Below are positions 48,043 to 60,049 of a DNA stretch of 64,000 nucleotides, piece by piece. Origin of the DNA: Ziziphus jujuba (Eukaryota > Streptophyta > Magnoliopsida > Rosales > Rhamnaceae); NCBI RefSeq assembly GCF_031755915.1, contig NC_083388.1:25513001-25577000 (forward strand), given 5' to 3'. Position 1 is the first letter of the stretch, and each line of letters opens with the position of its first letter. Below the pieces are notes generated by a model that worked only from the letters and a program-made list of their open reading frames with translations, was not told the DNA's origin and searched no databases. Position numbers and translations under genes: made by a program.

Positions 48043-50176
48043 ATGGAGCTGTTTTCATCCTTCATAGTACTGCAATATGTGTTCTTGCATCAATCCCTAT
48101 TTCATCAATCATCTTTCTGCCAACAGACATACCTTAGTAACAAAACTTACTTTGACGGCAATGATAACGCTGCTTCCACAAAAGGGTGCCTCTGTGGTAT
48201 TGGCCATCTCAAGTCCTGCATGTCCTTTGTAACCTACAGATCCACAAATGCCTTATAACACCGCGGACACCATTGGCACTCTGCTCGGCTCTGATGCATC
48301 TGAAATTGCTTTCCTCAACTACATCTCCTCGACTTCCGACAAGATTCCAACGGACCAGTTGATTCTAGTGCCGGTTTCTTGTACGTGCTCAGGCAATATC
48401 TTCCAATACTTGACTCCTTACGTGTTTGCAGCTGGCGAGAATTATGTAAGAATAGCTCATGAAATTTTCCAAAGCCTGACGACGTGTCAAGCAGTGGCAG
48501 GTGAGAACAACTATAGCCCTGACTTAATTCCGACTGAAACGGAGTTCATTTTTCCAGTAAGATGTGCCTGTCCGAGTGAAAAACAATCAGCCAGTGGAGT
48601 AACTTCCCTTTTAACATATACCATATACAATGACACCGATGTCACATCTATTGGAGAGATGTTTGGTGCAGACAGACAGAGCATACTGGAGGCAAATATG
48701 TCGTCCCAAAATAGCCCTATCTATAACTTTACTCCTATTTTGGTTCCACTTAAAAAAGAGAGATGCTCTACCGATCCTGACCTTTTCTTCTGTAAGTGTT
48801 CCAATGGCCATCTGGCTGATGGGAAATGCAGTTCTAATGACAAAGGATTGCCAGCCAAATTGGTTGTAAATTGGTTGTTTTATTGGGTACTATACATATA
48901 TCCCTCTTTCAAATTTATTTCCCAGAACTTAGATATTCCAAATCCAAACCATACGCGTGTTGGCGTTGTTTTGCAGGTGTTGCCATTGGAATTGGACCAT
49001 TGTGTCTGTTCATTTCGGGTTACGTTTTGTATAAATGGGTAAACAAAAGGAGGATTAATAAACGCAAGGAGGAATTATTCAAGCAAAATGGTGGCTTCTT
49101 GCTGCAAGAAAAATTAGCATCTAAAGGAAGCAAAGAGAGAGCAAAATTGTTTACTGCTGAAGAGCTGCAAAGAGCAACAGACAACTACAACCAGAATCGG
49201 TTTATTGGTCAGGGAGGGTTTGGCTCAGTTTATAAAGGAATGCTACCTGATGGTACCATAGTTGCTGTTAAAAAGTCAAAAGCTATAGATAGAAATCAGA
49301 TTGAGCTATTCATCAATGAAATTGTCATTCTGTCCCAGATTAATCATCGAAACATTGTCAAATTACTCGGTTTTTGTTTGGAGACTGAAGCTCCCTTGGT
49401 GGTATATGAATTCATTTCAAATGGAACTCTTTCTGACCATATCCGCAAGCAAGACCCTGAATCATCACTTTCATGGGAAAATAGATTAAGAATTGCTTGT
49501 GATGTTGCTGGAGCTTTAGCATACATGCATTCTGCAGCTTCAATTCCCATCTTTCACAGAGACATCAAATCTTCCAACATACTACTAGATAAGTAAAATG
49601 CTAAAGTGTCTGACTTTGGGACTTCAAGATCAGTCCCAGATGACAAAACTCACTTGACAACAGCAGTACAGGGAACTTTAGGTTACATGGATCCAGAATA
49701 CTTCCAGTCAAGCCAATTCATAGACAAAAGTGATGTCTATAGCTTTGGAGTTACACTTGCTCGTAACTGGTCAAAACCCATATTCTTATGCAAAACATGA
49801 AGGGAACAACCTGGTTGCGACTATCATTTCATTGACAAAGGAGAATCAACTTTCTCAGATTTTAGATCCTCATGTGACCACGGATGCAGAGGAGGAGAAT
49901 ATTCAGGCTGTTGCGGAGCTGGCAACGAGATGTTTGAGGTTGAATGGGAAGAAGAGGCCTACAATGAAACAGGTAACAATGGAGCTAGAAGGACTGTGTA
50001 AGAGCCAAGGTTGTCTGCATATAAACGATTCTCAGTTACTAGGGGATAATGAATTGCATATGCCTCCTACTTTTGATTCCATTGAAGAACCTGTATACCA
50101 AAGCACTGATTTCTCCTCGGAGATGGAATCTGGGTCGGTTCAAATTAGCTTCATACAGGATGCTTCATTATGCTGA
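48043..50176 (+). pseudogene. LWK2: LysM/WAK-kinase receptor pseudogene
   Basis: Exon 1 runs from ATG 48043 to about 48886 and exon 2 from 48977 to 50176. Signal peptide, three LysM modules, Cys stub, membrane span and full-length WAK-type kinase are all recognisable. Four lesions are visible. A 1-bp insertion in RSR.PYNTA (about 48248) shifts the frame. An 11-bp tandem duplication (AAATTGGTTGT twice, about 48858-48879) lies just before the membrane span. In the kinase, LLDDKYN is reduced to LLDK followed by TAA (49594-49596), from a 3-bp loss plus C to A. A deletion in the TLAEILTGQNP stretch (about 49760) shifts the frame again. The kinase motifs FHRDIKSSN and KVSDFGTSR are still readable. 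It is closest to LWK4. Confidence 0.9.
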
Positions 50177-51228
50177 CATTTATTTCTTTTTGGTATGTTA
50201 TGCTATAGAAATAACTATATGTTACGTTATGCTTCTTTCTTAATTAACATAAATGTACATTATAAAGAACAGAGGAGAATGTAGTGTGAAACCTGTATTT
50301 TATTGATGTATTTAACTGCTGTATAAATACATGAGAATAGGTACAAAAGATAAACACAACAGATAAACATAAATGCAAAGCCATACATAAGTTGTTACAG
50401 ATAAGAGCAAGGGATAAAACTGTTATGAGTCATTACTCTACTTTTCCTATAAAATCTTTACCTTTTCACATCACATAATGCTTGAATCCATGCGTGATGA
50501 GAGGCTTGTGTTAATGTTCTTATCGGAACATCTCCAAAGAGCTCTTTAAAATAAGTAGAATTTTCTGAAGGATAAAGAGCACCTTTTTACATAAAAAGTA
50601 GAATTTTAAAAGGTTTTCAAACAATGTTATTTATATAATGCTCTTTATTTTTATTTTCTTTTATTTACATTTATTGGTGTGTTTGTTTCTCTTATTCTTT
50701 ACTTGACTTTCTTCTCAATTATTAATAACTAAAAGATAGAAAAAATAAAAATTAGTAATTAAGATATGAAAGTGGCTTAAAAATTTATTCCAACATTATA
50801 TTAAATTACGTAATATTTAATATAGAAAATGAATTTGGTTCTTTAACATTTTGAGAGCCAATCCCACTCTTTATTTTAAAAAGTTGAAATAAAAATAGAT
50901 TGGAGCATGTTTTAAAAGCTTAATTTTTTAAAATGAAGAACATAAAAGGGATAAAGAATCTCTTGGAGATGCTCAACAACTGTAACAACATTAAGAAGTC
51001 AATATTTTACTTGTAAGACATGAACAGCTGATCTAAAGTGCCTCTAACCCACCTCTCACAAAATGAGCCAAAGCGGTCAGTTATGGAACTCTAATATTAT
51101 ACATAGATATGACTTTAGTAGTTCATTTCCAACTTTGACCTAATTGACTCTGAAAACATGGTAATAAGAACAATTCATTTATCTGCATTCACAACCATGA
51201 TTCGCAAATTGGTTATTAGAAGGTGTTA
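50177..51228. other. Spacer downstream of LWK2
   Basis: No gene is seen. This spacer aligns with the one after LWK4 (58896-59740) over most of its length, for example GCTTGAATCCATGCGTGA and CCACCTCTCACAAAATGAGCCAAAGC. It shows that LWK2 and LWK4 belong to one duplicated gene-plus-spacer unit. The homology is interrupted by TE2 at about 51229. Confidence 0.75.
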
Positions 51229-54047
51229 TGTCAGGACCCGTCCAAAATTCCTCACCGGAACCCTAGACAAGCCCTGATCCCAGGGAAACCCTATCGGACC
51301 CTCCTATGGAAAATCCGGCAGAACCTCCCCTAAGGGATGGACTTACCACAAATTCCTGCACTGAAAACACACTTCTATAACGTCCCCTTATTCCTCCCAC
51401 AATACTACAAGTTGATTCCATAAATTTCAGCACTTCAAAAATAAATAACAGTAATCCAGTGCATAATAAATACATAAGTGTCCCATACAGTATACAGAGC
51501 TTCATGATGTACTACAAAGTATAGAATACAACAAGAGTGAAAGAAATATTACAACTGCAATAAAAGAAGAACAGGGTACTTCACGAACTAAAACAGCGAT
51601 GAAGATCAAGTCCGCTCCGGATGAACACCGACAACCTGGTACCTAGAGGAACGGAATTTGAAAATATGAGATGCTAATCATCTCAGTGAGTGACCCTATC
51701 TACTATACAATATAATACCACGGTAATAAAGTAGATAAATAATAATTAATTGGAAATAATAATTTCTCTCAAAACCCTTACAATTCTCTCGGTTGGAAAA
51801 GTTCCCCTTTTAAAACATTTTCACAAAACCCTTTGTTCGTATTCCCCGAAAATCAAGACATCAGATAAACACCAGAAACAGTAATAATTATATTTTTAAT
51901 TCCAATACAGTTTCAAAATATTTATTTTAAAATCCCAATTCTGAAATCACTTGATGCACCCACTATATACCATTGGCGCCAACAGTACCCATCGTCCCAA
52001 GGTACCACCAGACAGGAGGTTATAGAAAGAAACCGGCATATGGTCGCGTGGCGTCCCACTGCGCCGCTGCTAACTGGTGTCTCGGCCATGGAGGGGTGGC
52101 CTACCCTCATCCGATGGCAACCACAGGACAACCTCATAAAATCACCTGCGCGCTACTCACACCCACCTGCGCGCTAATCACATCCGTGTGCACACTAACC
52201 ATATCACATATAAACAAAACACCAGTACGTGCACGGTGCATCTAAAAATCATAAAATCCACATATTTAATTTATATATCAAAATCTCAAATTTCCCATAA
52301 ACATAACGGGTTTATTCCATCCAATTGAACACGGAAATTCTCCACAATTTCTTTATAATCAACGTCATAAATTCCATGAAAATTCAACTCCACCAACTCC
52401 CAAATCCACCAATTTAAATATTCCAATTTTTCCAATAGCATAAATAATTCTTGAAGTATAATAATTAAATCACATAATATTCCATGGGCATGCTTACAAA
52501 AATTGAAGTCACCAACATAAATAAATATTTTCCTTGAAATATTTGAAAATCAAATCATGCCCGATTTAATATTAAAACCACAAGAATTTCAAAATTCTCA
52601 AGACCATAAAATAATTTTCACATGGCATAAATTTATATAATGCATATTTTCTTTAATCCAATAAATTCACCAATAATTCCACAATAAATCAAATAAATAT
52701 TTGGCACATAGAATTTAAATTCCAAATATTCAAATCACACATAATATTCACCAATTAAATTTCCAAAATTAATTTGAAGGTGGGTCACTCACCTTAAGCA
52801 CGTATCTCAATCAAGATCCTCCGTAGGATCGACTCCGCTACTCGTACGTGCACCTAAAACATCCACAGTACACCAAACCACAAATATTAACATTTTAATC
52901 GGGTAACTCCCAAATGGGTATCCGGGGAGCGAACACCAAACGATATCTAAAATTTACGAGTTATATACCGAATCGAAGCTCGAGTGATGAGGATCACGGA
53001 TTTGGTCTTAATTTCCGGTGATCGGACCCGAGGCGGCGCGTGCGGTGGCCGTTGGCTGAGATTTTTTGCAGATTCGTAGATAGAGGGGAGAGGAATCTAA
53101 CGGGACCAGCGGTGAGGCAAACGGAGGCCGAACGGCGGAGAAATCGGGGTTTGAAGAATTTCGGCCCCTCGCCGGAAAAAGCTCCGATCCCGGCCCGTCG
53201 GAGGTTCGGTGGCCGTGAAATTTGGTGGGTAGGCCGGACTTGAGGAGGTGGTGAGGGGTGGCTGGCGCGTGTGGCCTGAAAATGGCCGGAAATGGGTCAA
53301 TCAGCGGTGGCCGGCGGTGGAGGGAAAAATCGCCGCCGATCTTCGCCGCCTCGATCCGGGCGAGTCCGGCGGCCGACGGCCGTGAAAATTGGTGGTTAGG
53401 GTCACGGGGAACTGGGCTTCACCGGTGGCCGGCGCGTGTATCCCTCCGGTGGTCAGACGGTGGCCAACCGGTGGTGGCCGGTCGTTTCTCTCTCTCCTTC
53501 TCTCTCTCCTCTCTCTCTTTCTCTCTCTTCCCCGAGATTTTTGTCAAATAAAAGCCACAGTGGTGACACTGTTTATCCACGTGGACCAATCAGGTGACGA
53601 CACGTGGCATTTCACTGTTCATCGACTCAAAAACATTAAATTATTATGGTATCCGACAAACTTCACGCGTCCATAACTTTTTAACCTGATGTCCGTTTTA
53701 AGCGTGCCGCTAGTCTGTGAACTCGTATTGACGAGTACTTTACAACCATACATGAGTCAAAGCTCATTTTCCCATAAATAAAAAGTCAATTTCGGCACCC
53801 CTTGGACAGTTTAGACCTCAACTTGTTTTGCCCATAACTTTCAAACCGTAGCTCCGTTTTCAACGTGCTACTAGTCTACAAACTCGTGCCAACATGTACT
53901 TCGTAACGGTACCTCAGTCAACCTAGAATTCCATCCGGATCAAAAAGTCAACTTTTGACCCCTTTGGTCAACGGTCAAAGTCAACAGTCAACAGTCACCT
54001 CGGTCAACGTGCAAAAATTCCGACATGGTTCGAGACGGAGTGTTACA
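51229..54047. mobile_element. Repeat element TE2 (2.8 kb), same family as TE1
   Basis: The element starts TGTCAGGACCCGTCC and ends GTGTTACA. It interrupts a spacer whose uninterrupted form exists near 59738. End sequences, order of internal blocks and CT-rich/GCCGG-rich segments match TE1. It is about 850 bp shorter, mainly in the AT-rich middle. No clear target duplication is visible here (GTGTTA on the left and ATTAAG on the right). No protein-coding capacity is recognised. Confidence 0.65.
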
Positions 54048-54390
54048 ATTAAGTTAGCAGGTGTTTGATTGATGCGGTCATTTGAACCAAATTGACACTG
54101 CTGACGGCTACAGTGAATTTTCAAAGTGTTGGTCATGAGAGGACATTTCCTCAAGGTTGCATGTGCATTGCAGTCATCTTTTGTAATTCAACAATGGATG
54201 CTCATATACTATTTCCTCGCGGCTCCCTTTTACTTTGATATGGACCCAACGAAAACTTTACCCACAAATAAAATGAAAGAAAAAGATCAAAATAACAACC
54301 AATTCCCACTATGAATTGTCATTGATAATAAGTATATGTTTTATGATGGAACTCAAAATCATGAATATGTTTTCATCCTTTACATATATA
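54048..54390 (+). promoter_or_regulatory. Presumed LWK3 upstream region
   Basis: This aligns with the LWK5 upstream region (59745-60070): CTGACGGCTACAGTGAATTTTC, GTGTTGGTCATGAGAGGAC, and GACCCAACGAAAACTTTACC. No convincing TATA box was singled out. It supports LWK3 and LWK5 being duplicates of each other. Confidence 0.5.
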
Positions 54391-54880
54391 TTGCATGTGT
54401 TATTGTATCTATCCCTATTTCATCATTCATCATTCAGAATACATAAGCAATGAGACTTTCTTTAACTGCGATGATAATGCAGCAACCTCAAAAGGATGCC
54501 TCTGTGGTATTGGCCATATCAACTCCTGCATGTCCTTCGCCTCTTTCAGGCCCCGAACAACATATCACATCGCCATCACCATTGGCCATCTACTTGGCTC
54601 TGAAGCGTCTGAAATTGCTTCCCTCAACCATATCTCTTCCTTGGCTGACAAGATTCCTACAGACAAGTTGATATTGGTATCTGTTTCTTGTACATACTCA
54701 GGAAATATCTTCCAGCACTTTACTCCTTCCACTGTTAAAAGTTCAGAAACTTAATTTGGGACAGCTAATGAAAATTACCAAGGCCTGACCACATGTCAAG
54801 TACTGATAGATCAGAACTACTATGATCCTGAGGATATTCCGGTGGGATCAGTGTTGATGGTTCCCGTGAGATGTGCCTGT

Positions 54881-55757
54881 TGTTAGAATACCAGCAAACC
54901 ACTCTCCCCTGGTTCACGTGCTGCTGAAGTGCTAAGGCTCAGTTAACCACCATTCAGAGTTCACGTGCCGCTGAAGATTATCCTAGTGTTGTTTTTTGTC
55001 ATGTCTAACCTTAGCTATATATATCTTTATCTCTGCATATGTCATTATCTTTCTTTACAGCTGTTATTATTAGTTTTATCCTATTCTTTTGAACCTGGTA
55101 GGAACTTGTATAAATATCTGTACATCAATAAACATCTTGTGACCTGTTTACTAAATCAGTACTCGTTCTTTCATGGTATCAGAGCCTCTGCCAAACGTCA
55201 TGGCAATTACTCCTTTCTCTTCTTCAGAAATCCCTCAATTGAGTACTGTTACCTTACCAAACTACACTCTTCCTTTTAAACTTGAGAAGGACAATTATCT
55301 ACTTTGGAAATCTCAAATTTTACCAGCTATCATTGGAAGCAATATGGAAGGTTTTGTGACAGGAACCATTCGAACTCCTCAAGAGTTCATAACCGAAACA
55401 CCAAAAGAACAAGGAGGGAGTTCAAAATTAATTCCCAATCCTGATTACCAACTCTGGCGAAGACTAGACCAAGCTTTGCTTGGGTGGATCCGTTCATCTA
55501 TATTCAGGGAAGTTCTTATTCAGTTTACCAAATCTGATACTTGTTTACAGCTGTGGAATTCAATAAGCAAGTTATACGGAAGTCACTCCCGAGCAAGAAT
55601 AATGCAACTGAAACAACAACTTCAATCCACCAAAAAGGAGAGGCTCTCAATGACCGATTACTACACAACGATGAAGGAGATTGCAGACAACCTGTCCATG
55701 GCTGGTTGTGAAGTAAGCACGTGAACCAGGGGAGAGTAGTTTGCTGGTATTCTAACA
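54881..55757 (+). mobile_element. Copia-derived insert with inverted LTR ends
   Basis: The insert starts TGTTAGAATACCAGCAAAC and ends in the reverse complement of the same sequence: about 43 bp of terminal inverted repeat with one mismatch (54881-54923 against 55715-55757). CCTGT flanks it on both sides (54876-54880, 55758-55762). Removing it with one CCTGT restores the LWK5-like CGATGTGCCTGTCCTACTG line, apart from point changes. The left part is an LTR (about 54881-55173, TATAAATATC near 55109). A primer site TGGTATCAGAGCC follows (about 55174-55186), then the start of a copia gag. There is no 3' LTR. Confidence 0.92.
55200..55724 (+). pseudogene. Truncated copia gag in the insert
   Basis: The frame starts ATG 55200 (MAITPFSSSEIPQLSTVTLP). 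It has the typical copia gag opening, with KLEKDNYLLWKSQILPAI, QLWNSISKLYGSHSRARIMQ and LSMTDYYTTMKEIADNLSMA, and reads without stops for about 172 codons. It then runs into the inverted LTR end, which supplies the stop TGA (55722-55724). The frame upstream of the ATG is also open, but the ATG after the primer site is the usual gag start. The uninterrupted frame suggests a young insertion. Confidence 0.85.
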
Positions 55758-56089
55758 CCTGTCCTACTGAAAAACAAACAGCAACTGGCGTGTCTTCTCT
55801 TCTAACATATACCATATATAAGGATGATGTGGTTACATCTATTGCAGAGAAGTTTGGGGTAGACCAGCGGAGCATATTGGAGGCAAACATGTTGTCTCAA
55901 AACAGCAGTATCTATCTCTTTACCCCTATTTTGGTTCCACTGAAAAGAGAGAGCTGCTCCATATATCCTGAGCTGTTCTTCTGCAAATGTCCCATTGGTT
56001 ATCTTCCTGATGGGAATTGCAGTGCTAATGATAAAAGTTTCCAGTCAAATTCATTAGTTACTATATCTATACCTCACTTTCAATCTTGA

Positions 56090-56762
56090 AATGCTGCCAA
56101 GTTAACTTTTGGGTCCTTACTCACTCATAGATCATGCTAGGAAATATAGTCGACGGTAAACATTAAACCTTGGATTAACCCCAACCAGAAATTACCATAA
56201 ATACAATCTTTACGACGTACAATTCACAGATTATGAAGTTTCTGTGAACTTTACATGTAATTTTGACCAAAGAAAATTCCATGATCTTTCCATGTACTTT
56301 CGACCAAAGAGTTTCTCCGCAGGCGGCGGCTCCTTAACAGTGAATTTTCAAAGAATGAAATGAGAAGATCTTTTCTGAAGATCATGTGTTGCAGTTGTCT
56401 GTTAGTCAGCAATGGATGCTAATAAAAAAACTTGAGCAGTGCTTCTCATCACAACTGGATGTGGCAAGCAGGAAAAAAACAGTTATTATTGTACTTTTAA
56501 CCAATCTCACGTTGCCACGTCTCTCATGAACAAAGTATGTACTTCCTCTTGACCCACCTACATAGACCAAATCACCGGGCTGGCAAGCATAGAATTTTCA
56601 AACTTTCCTCTTCTTTACTCATGATCATGACCCATGAGGCGTTGGAAAACAACTGAAAAAAGATAAAAACAAAAAACGGTGCCTTCTAATATATCAGTAC
56701 TTTGTAGGCAAAGAATAATATAATAGATATATGTTTTGAGAAGTGAGATGGAACTGAGAAGC
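56090..56762. other. Spacer LWK3-LWK4
   Basis: No gene is seen. Blocks shared with 47640-48040 (upstream of LWK2), such as GCAAGCATAGAATTTTCAAACTTTCC, identify it as LWK4 upstream DNA. A short block at 56096-56118 also matches. TATATGTTTTGAGAA..GAG lies shortly before the start codon in both LWK2 and LWK4. Confidence 0.5.
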
Positions 56763-57595
56763 ATGGAGCTATTTTCATCCTTCGTAGTACTGTAGTATGT
56801 GTTCTTGCATCTATCCCTATTTCATTACTCATCATTCTGCCAACAAACATACCTTAGTAACGAAACTTACTTCGACTGCAATGATAACGCTGCTTCCACA
56901 AAAGGGTACTTCTGTGGTATGGGCCATCTCAATTCCTGCATGTCCTTTGTATCCTACAGATCCCGAGCACCTTATAACACTGCCGACTCCATTGGCACTC
57001 TGCTTGGCTCTGATGCATCTGAAATTTCTTCCCTCAACCACATCTCTTCGACTTCCGAAAAGATTCCAGCCGACCAGTTGATTCTAGTACCGGTTTCTTG
57101 TACATGCTCAGGCAATATCTTCCAGCACTTCACTCCTTACAAATTTCTACCTGGGCAGAATTATTCGGGAGTGGCTCATATAGATTTCCAAAGCCTGACC
57201 ACATGTCAAGCAGTGGCAGGTCAGAATAACTATAACCCCGACCAAATTCCGACTGAAACGGAGTTCATTGTTCCGGTAAGATGTGCCTGTCCAAGTGAAA
57301 AACAAGCAGCCAGTGGGGTAACTTCCCTCTTGACATATACCATATACAATGACACCGGAGTTACATCTATTGGAGAGAGGTTTGGGGTAGACAGACAGAG
57401 CATACTGTACGCAAATATGTTGTCTCAAAACAGCCCTATCTATAACTTTACTCCAATTTTGGTTCCACTTAAAAAAGAGAGATGCTTCTATGGATCCTGA
57501 CCTTTTCTTCTGCAAGTGTTCCAATGGCCATCTGGCAGATGGGAAATGCAGTTCTAATGACAAAGGGTTTCCAGCCAAATTGGTTGTTTTATTGG

Positions 57596-57632
<37 letters not shown>

Positions 57633-58895
57633 TTCAAATTTATTTCTCAGAACTTAGATATTCCAAATCCAAACCATATGAGTGTTAGCGTTGTTTTGCA
57701 GGTGTTGCCATTGGAATTGGACTATTGTGTCTGTTCATTTCGAGTTACGTTTTGTATAAATGGGTAAACAAAAGGAGAATTAATAAACGCAAGGAGGAAT
57801 TATTCAAGCAAAATGGTGGCTTCTTGCTACAAGAAAAATTAGCATCTAATGGAAGCAATGAGAAAGCAAAATTGTTTACTGCTGAAGAGCTGCAAAGAGC
57901 AACAGACAACTACAACCAGAGTCGGTTTCTTGGTCAGGGAGGGTTTGGCTCAGTTTATAAAGGAATGCTACCTGATGGTACCATAGTTGCTGTTAAAAAG
58001 TCAAAAGCTATAGAGAAAAATCAGATTGAGCAATTCATCAATGAAACTGTCATTCTGTCGCAGATTAATCATCGAAACATTGTCAGCTTACTCGGTTTTT
58101 GTTTGGAGACTGAAGCTCCCTTGCTGATATATGAATTCATTTCAAATGGAACTCTCTCTGACCATATCCGCAAGCAAGACCCTGAATCATCACTTTCATG
58201 GGAAAACAGATTAAGAATTGCTTGTGATGTTGCTGGAGCTTTAGCATACATGCATTCTGCAGCTTCAATTCCCATCTTTCACCGAGATATCAAATCTTCC
58301 AACATACTACTAGATGATAAGTACAATGCTAAAGTGTCTGACTTTGGGACTTCAAGATCAGTCCCAGATGAAAAAACTCACTTGACAACAGCAGTACAGG
58401 GAACTTTAGGTTACATGGATCCAGAATACTTCCAGTCAAGCCAATTCACAGACAAAAGCGATGTCTATAGCTTTGGAGTTACACTTGCAGAAATCCTAAC
58501 TGGACAAAACCCATATTCTTATGCAAAACATGAAGGGAACAACCTGGTTGCCACTTTCATTTCATTGACAAAGGAGAATCAACTTTCTCAGATTTTAGAT
58601 CCTCATGTGACCACAGATGCAGAGGAGGAGGATATTCAGGCTGTTGCGGAGCTTGAGGTTGAATGGGAAGAAGAGGCCTACAATGAAACAGGTAACAATG
58701 GAGCTAGAAGGACTGTGTAAGAGCCAAAGATGTCTGCATATAAACGATTCTCAGGTGTCAGGGGATAATGAATTGCATATGCTTCCTACTTTTGATTCCA
58801 TTGAAGAACCTATAGACCAAAGCACTGATTTCTCCTCGGAAATGGAATCTGGGTCGGTTCAAATTAGCTTCATACAGGATGCTCCACGTTCCTAA
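56763..58895 (+). pseudogene. LWK4: LysM/WAK-kinase receptor, mildly broken
   Basis: Exon 1 is 56763-57595 and exon 2 is 57702-58895, with a (TA)n intron between. There are three lesions. The signal peptide reads MELFSSFVVL then TAG (56793-56795), where LWK2 has CAA. A 1-bp insertion after KKERC (about 57485) shifts the frame before the Cys stub. A ~14-bp deletion in kinase subdomain XI (about 58652) replaces ATRCLRLNGKKRP with out-of-frame sequence and a stop at 58718-58720. Between them, all LysM modules, the membrane span (IGIGLLCLFISSYVLYKW) and kinase subdomains I-X are intact, with FLGQGGFGSVYKG, VAVKKS, FHRDIKSSN and DFGTSR. The original C-terminal frame continues to 58895. Readthrough or an alternative start would be needed for any protein. 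Confidence 0.9.
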
Positions 58896-60034
58896 CATTT
58901 ATTTCTTTCTGGTATGTTATGCTATACAAATAACTATATGTTATGTTATGCTTCTTTCTAAATTAAAAATAAATGTACTCTACTTTTCCTATAAAATCTT
59001 TACCTTTTCTCATCACATAATGCTTGAATCCATGCGTGAAGAGAGGCTTGTGTTAATGTTCTTATCGTAGCATCTCCAAAGGAGCTCTTTAAAATAAAGA
59101 GCACTTTCTGAATGATAAAGAACACCTTTTCACATAAAGAGTAGGATTTTAAAGTCTTCAAACAATCCAATTTATATAATGCTCTTTATTTTTATCATTT
59201 AATGTCATGTTTGTTTCCCTCATTCTTTACTTGAATTTCCTCTAAATTATTGATAATTAAAAGATAGAAAAAAAAAATAAACATTAGTAATTAAAACATG
59301 AAAGTGATTTGGGAATTTATTCCAACATTAAATTAAATTATATAATATTTAATATAGAAAATGGATTTGGCTCTTTACATTTGGAGAGCCAAACCCTCTC
59401 TTTATTTTAAAAAAGTTAAAATGAAAAGTAGATTGGAGCATGTTTTAAGAGCTTAGTTCTTTAAAATGAGAAACATAAAAGAAATAAAAAGTCTCTTAAA
59501 GATGCTCTAACAACTTAACATTAAGAACATCAATATTTTGCTTGCAAAAGTGCCTCTAACCCACCTCTCACAAAATGAGCCAAAGCGGTCAGCTATGAAA
59601 CTCTGATATCATACATAAATATGACTTTAGTAGTTTCATTCCCAACTTTGACCTAATTGACTCTGAAAACATGGTAATAAAAACAATTCATTTATCTGCA
59701 TTCACAACCATGATTTGCAAATTGGTTATGAGAAAGTGTTAATTTACCATGTGTTTGAGTGATGCCGGCATTTGAACTAATTTGACCACATACTGCTGAC
59801 GGCTACAGTGAATTTTCAAAGTGTTGGTCATGAGAGGACTTTTCCTCAAGTTTACATGTGAATTGCAGTTATCCTTTGTAAGTCAACAATGGATGCTCAT
59901 ATGCTATTTCCTCACGGCTTGCTTTGACTTTGATGCAGACCCAACAAAAACTTTACCCACAAATAAAATGAAAGAAAAAGTTCAAAATAAGAACCAATTC
60001 CCACTACGAATTGTCATTGATAATATGTTTTAAG
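58896..60034 (+). other. Spacer and LWK5 promoter region
   Basis: No gene is seen. Up to about 59740 it parallels the post-LWK2 spacer. The remainder parallels the LWK3 upstream region and lies directly before LWK5, so it should contain the LWK5 promoter. Around 59738 (AGTGTTAATTTACC) it is the unoccupied counterpart of the TE2 insertion site. Confidence 0.6.
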
Positions 60035-60049
60035 ATGGGACTCAAAATC

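Larger units (their letters stand above)
54374..56089 (+). pseudogene. LWK3: kinase-less LysM ectodomain pseudogene with retro-insert
   Basis: The ectodomain is close to LWK5, with EYISNETFFNCDDNAATSKG, SCTYSGNIFQHFTP, and DQNYYDPEDIPVGS. The Cys of SCTCSG is now Tyr. A TAA follows KSSET (about 54751), and no start codon aligns cleanly because the signal-peptide region is eroded. At VPVRCAC the gene is cut by the 877-bp insert (54881-55757). LysM3 and the KCPIGYLPDGNC stub continue after it. A small deletion in KSFPVK gives KSFQSN and changes frame, ending at 56087-56089. No kinase follows; the next 600 bp are spacer. It is non-functional as a receptor. Confidence 0.88.

Noticed and set aside
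49344..49550. Minus-strand frames of about 68 codons in the kinases (also 58069 and 61348)
   Set aside because: They recur only because the kinase coding strand is conserved. They are shadows of the HRD region.
55173..55724. A host gene at 55.2-55.7 kb
   Set aside because: It is copia gag lying behind an LTR and tRNA primer site inside a defined insertion.
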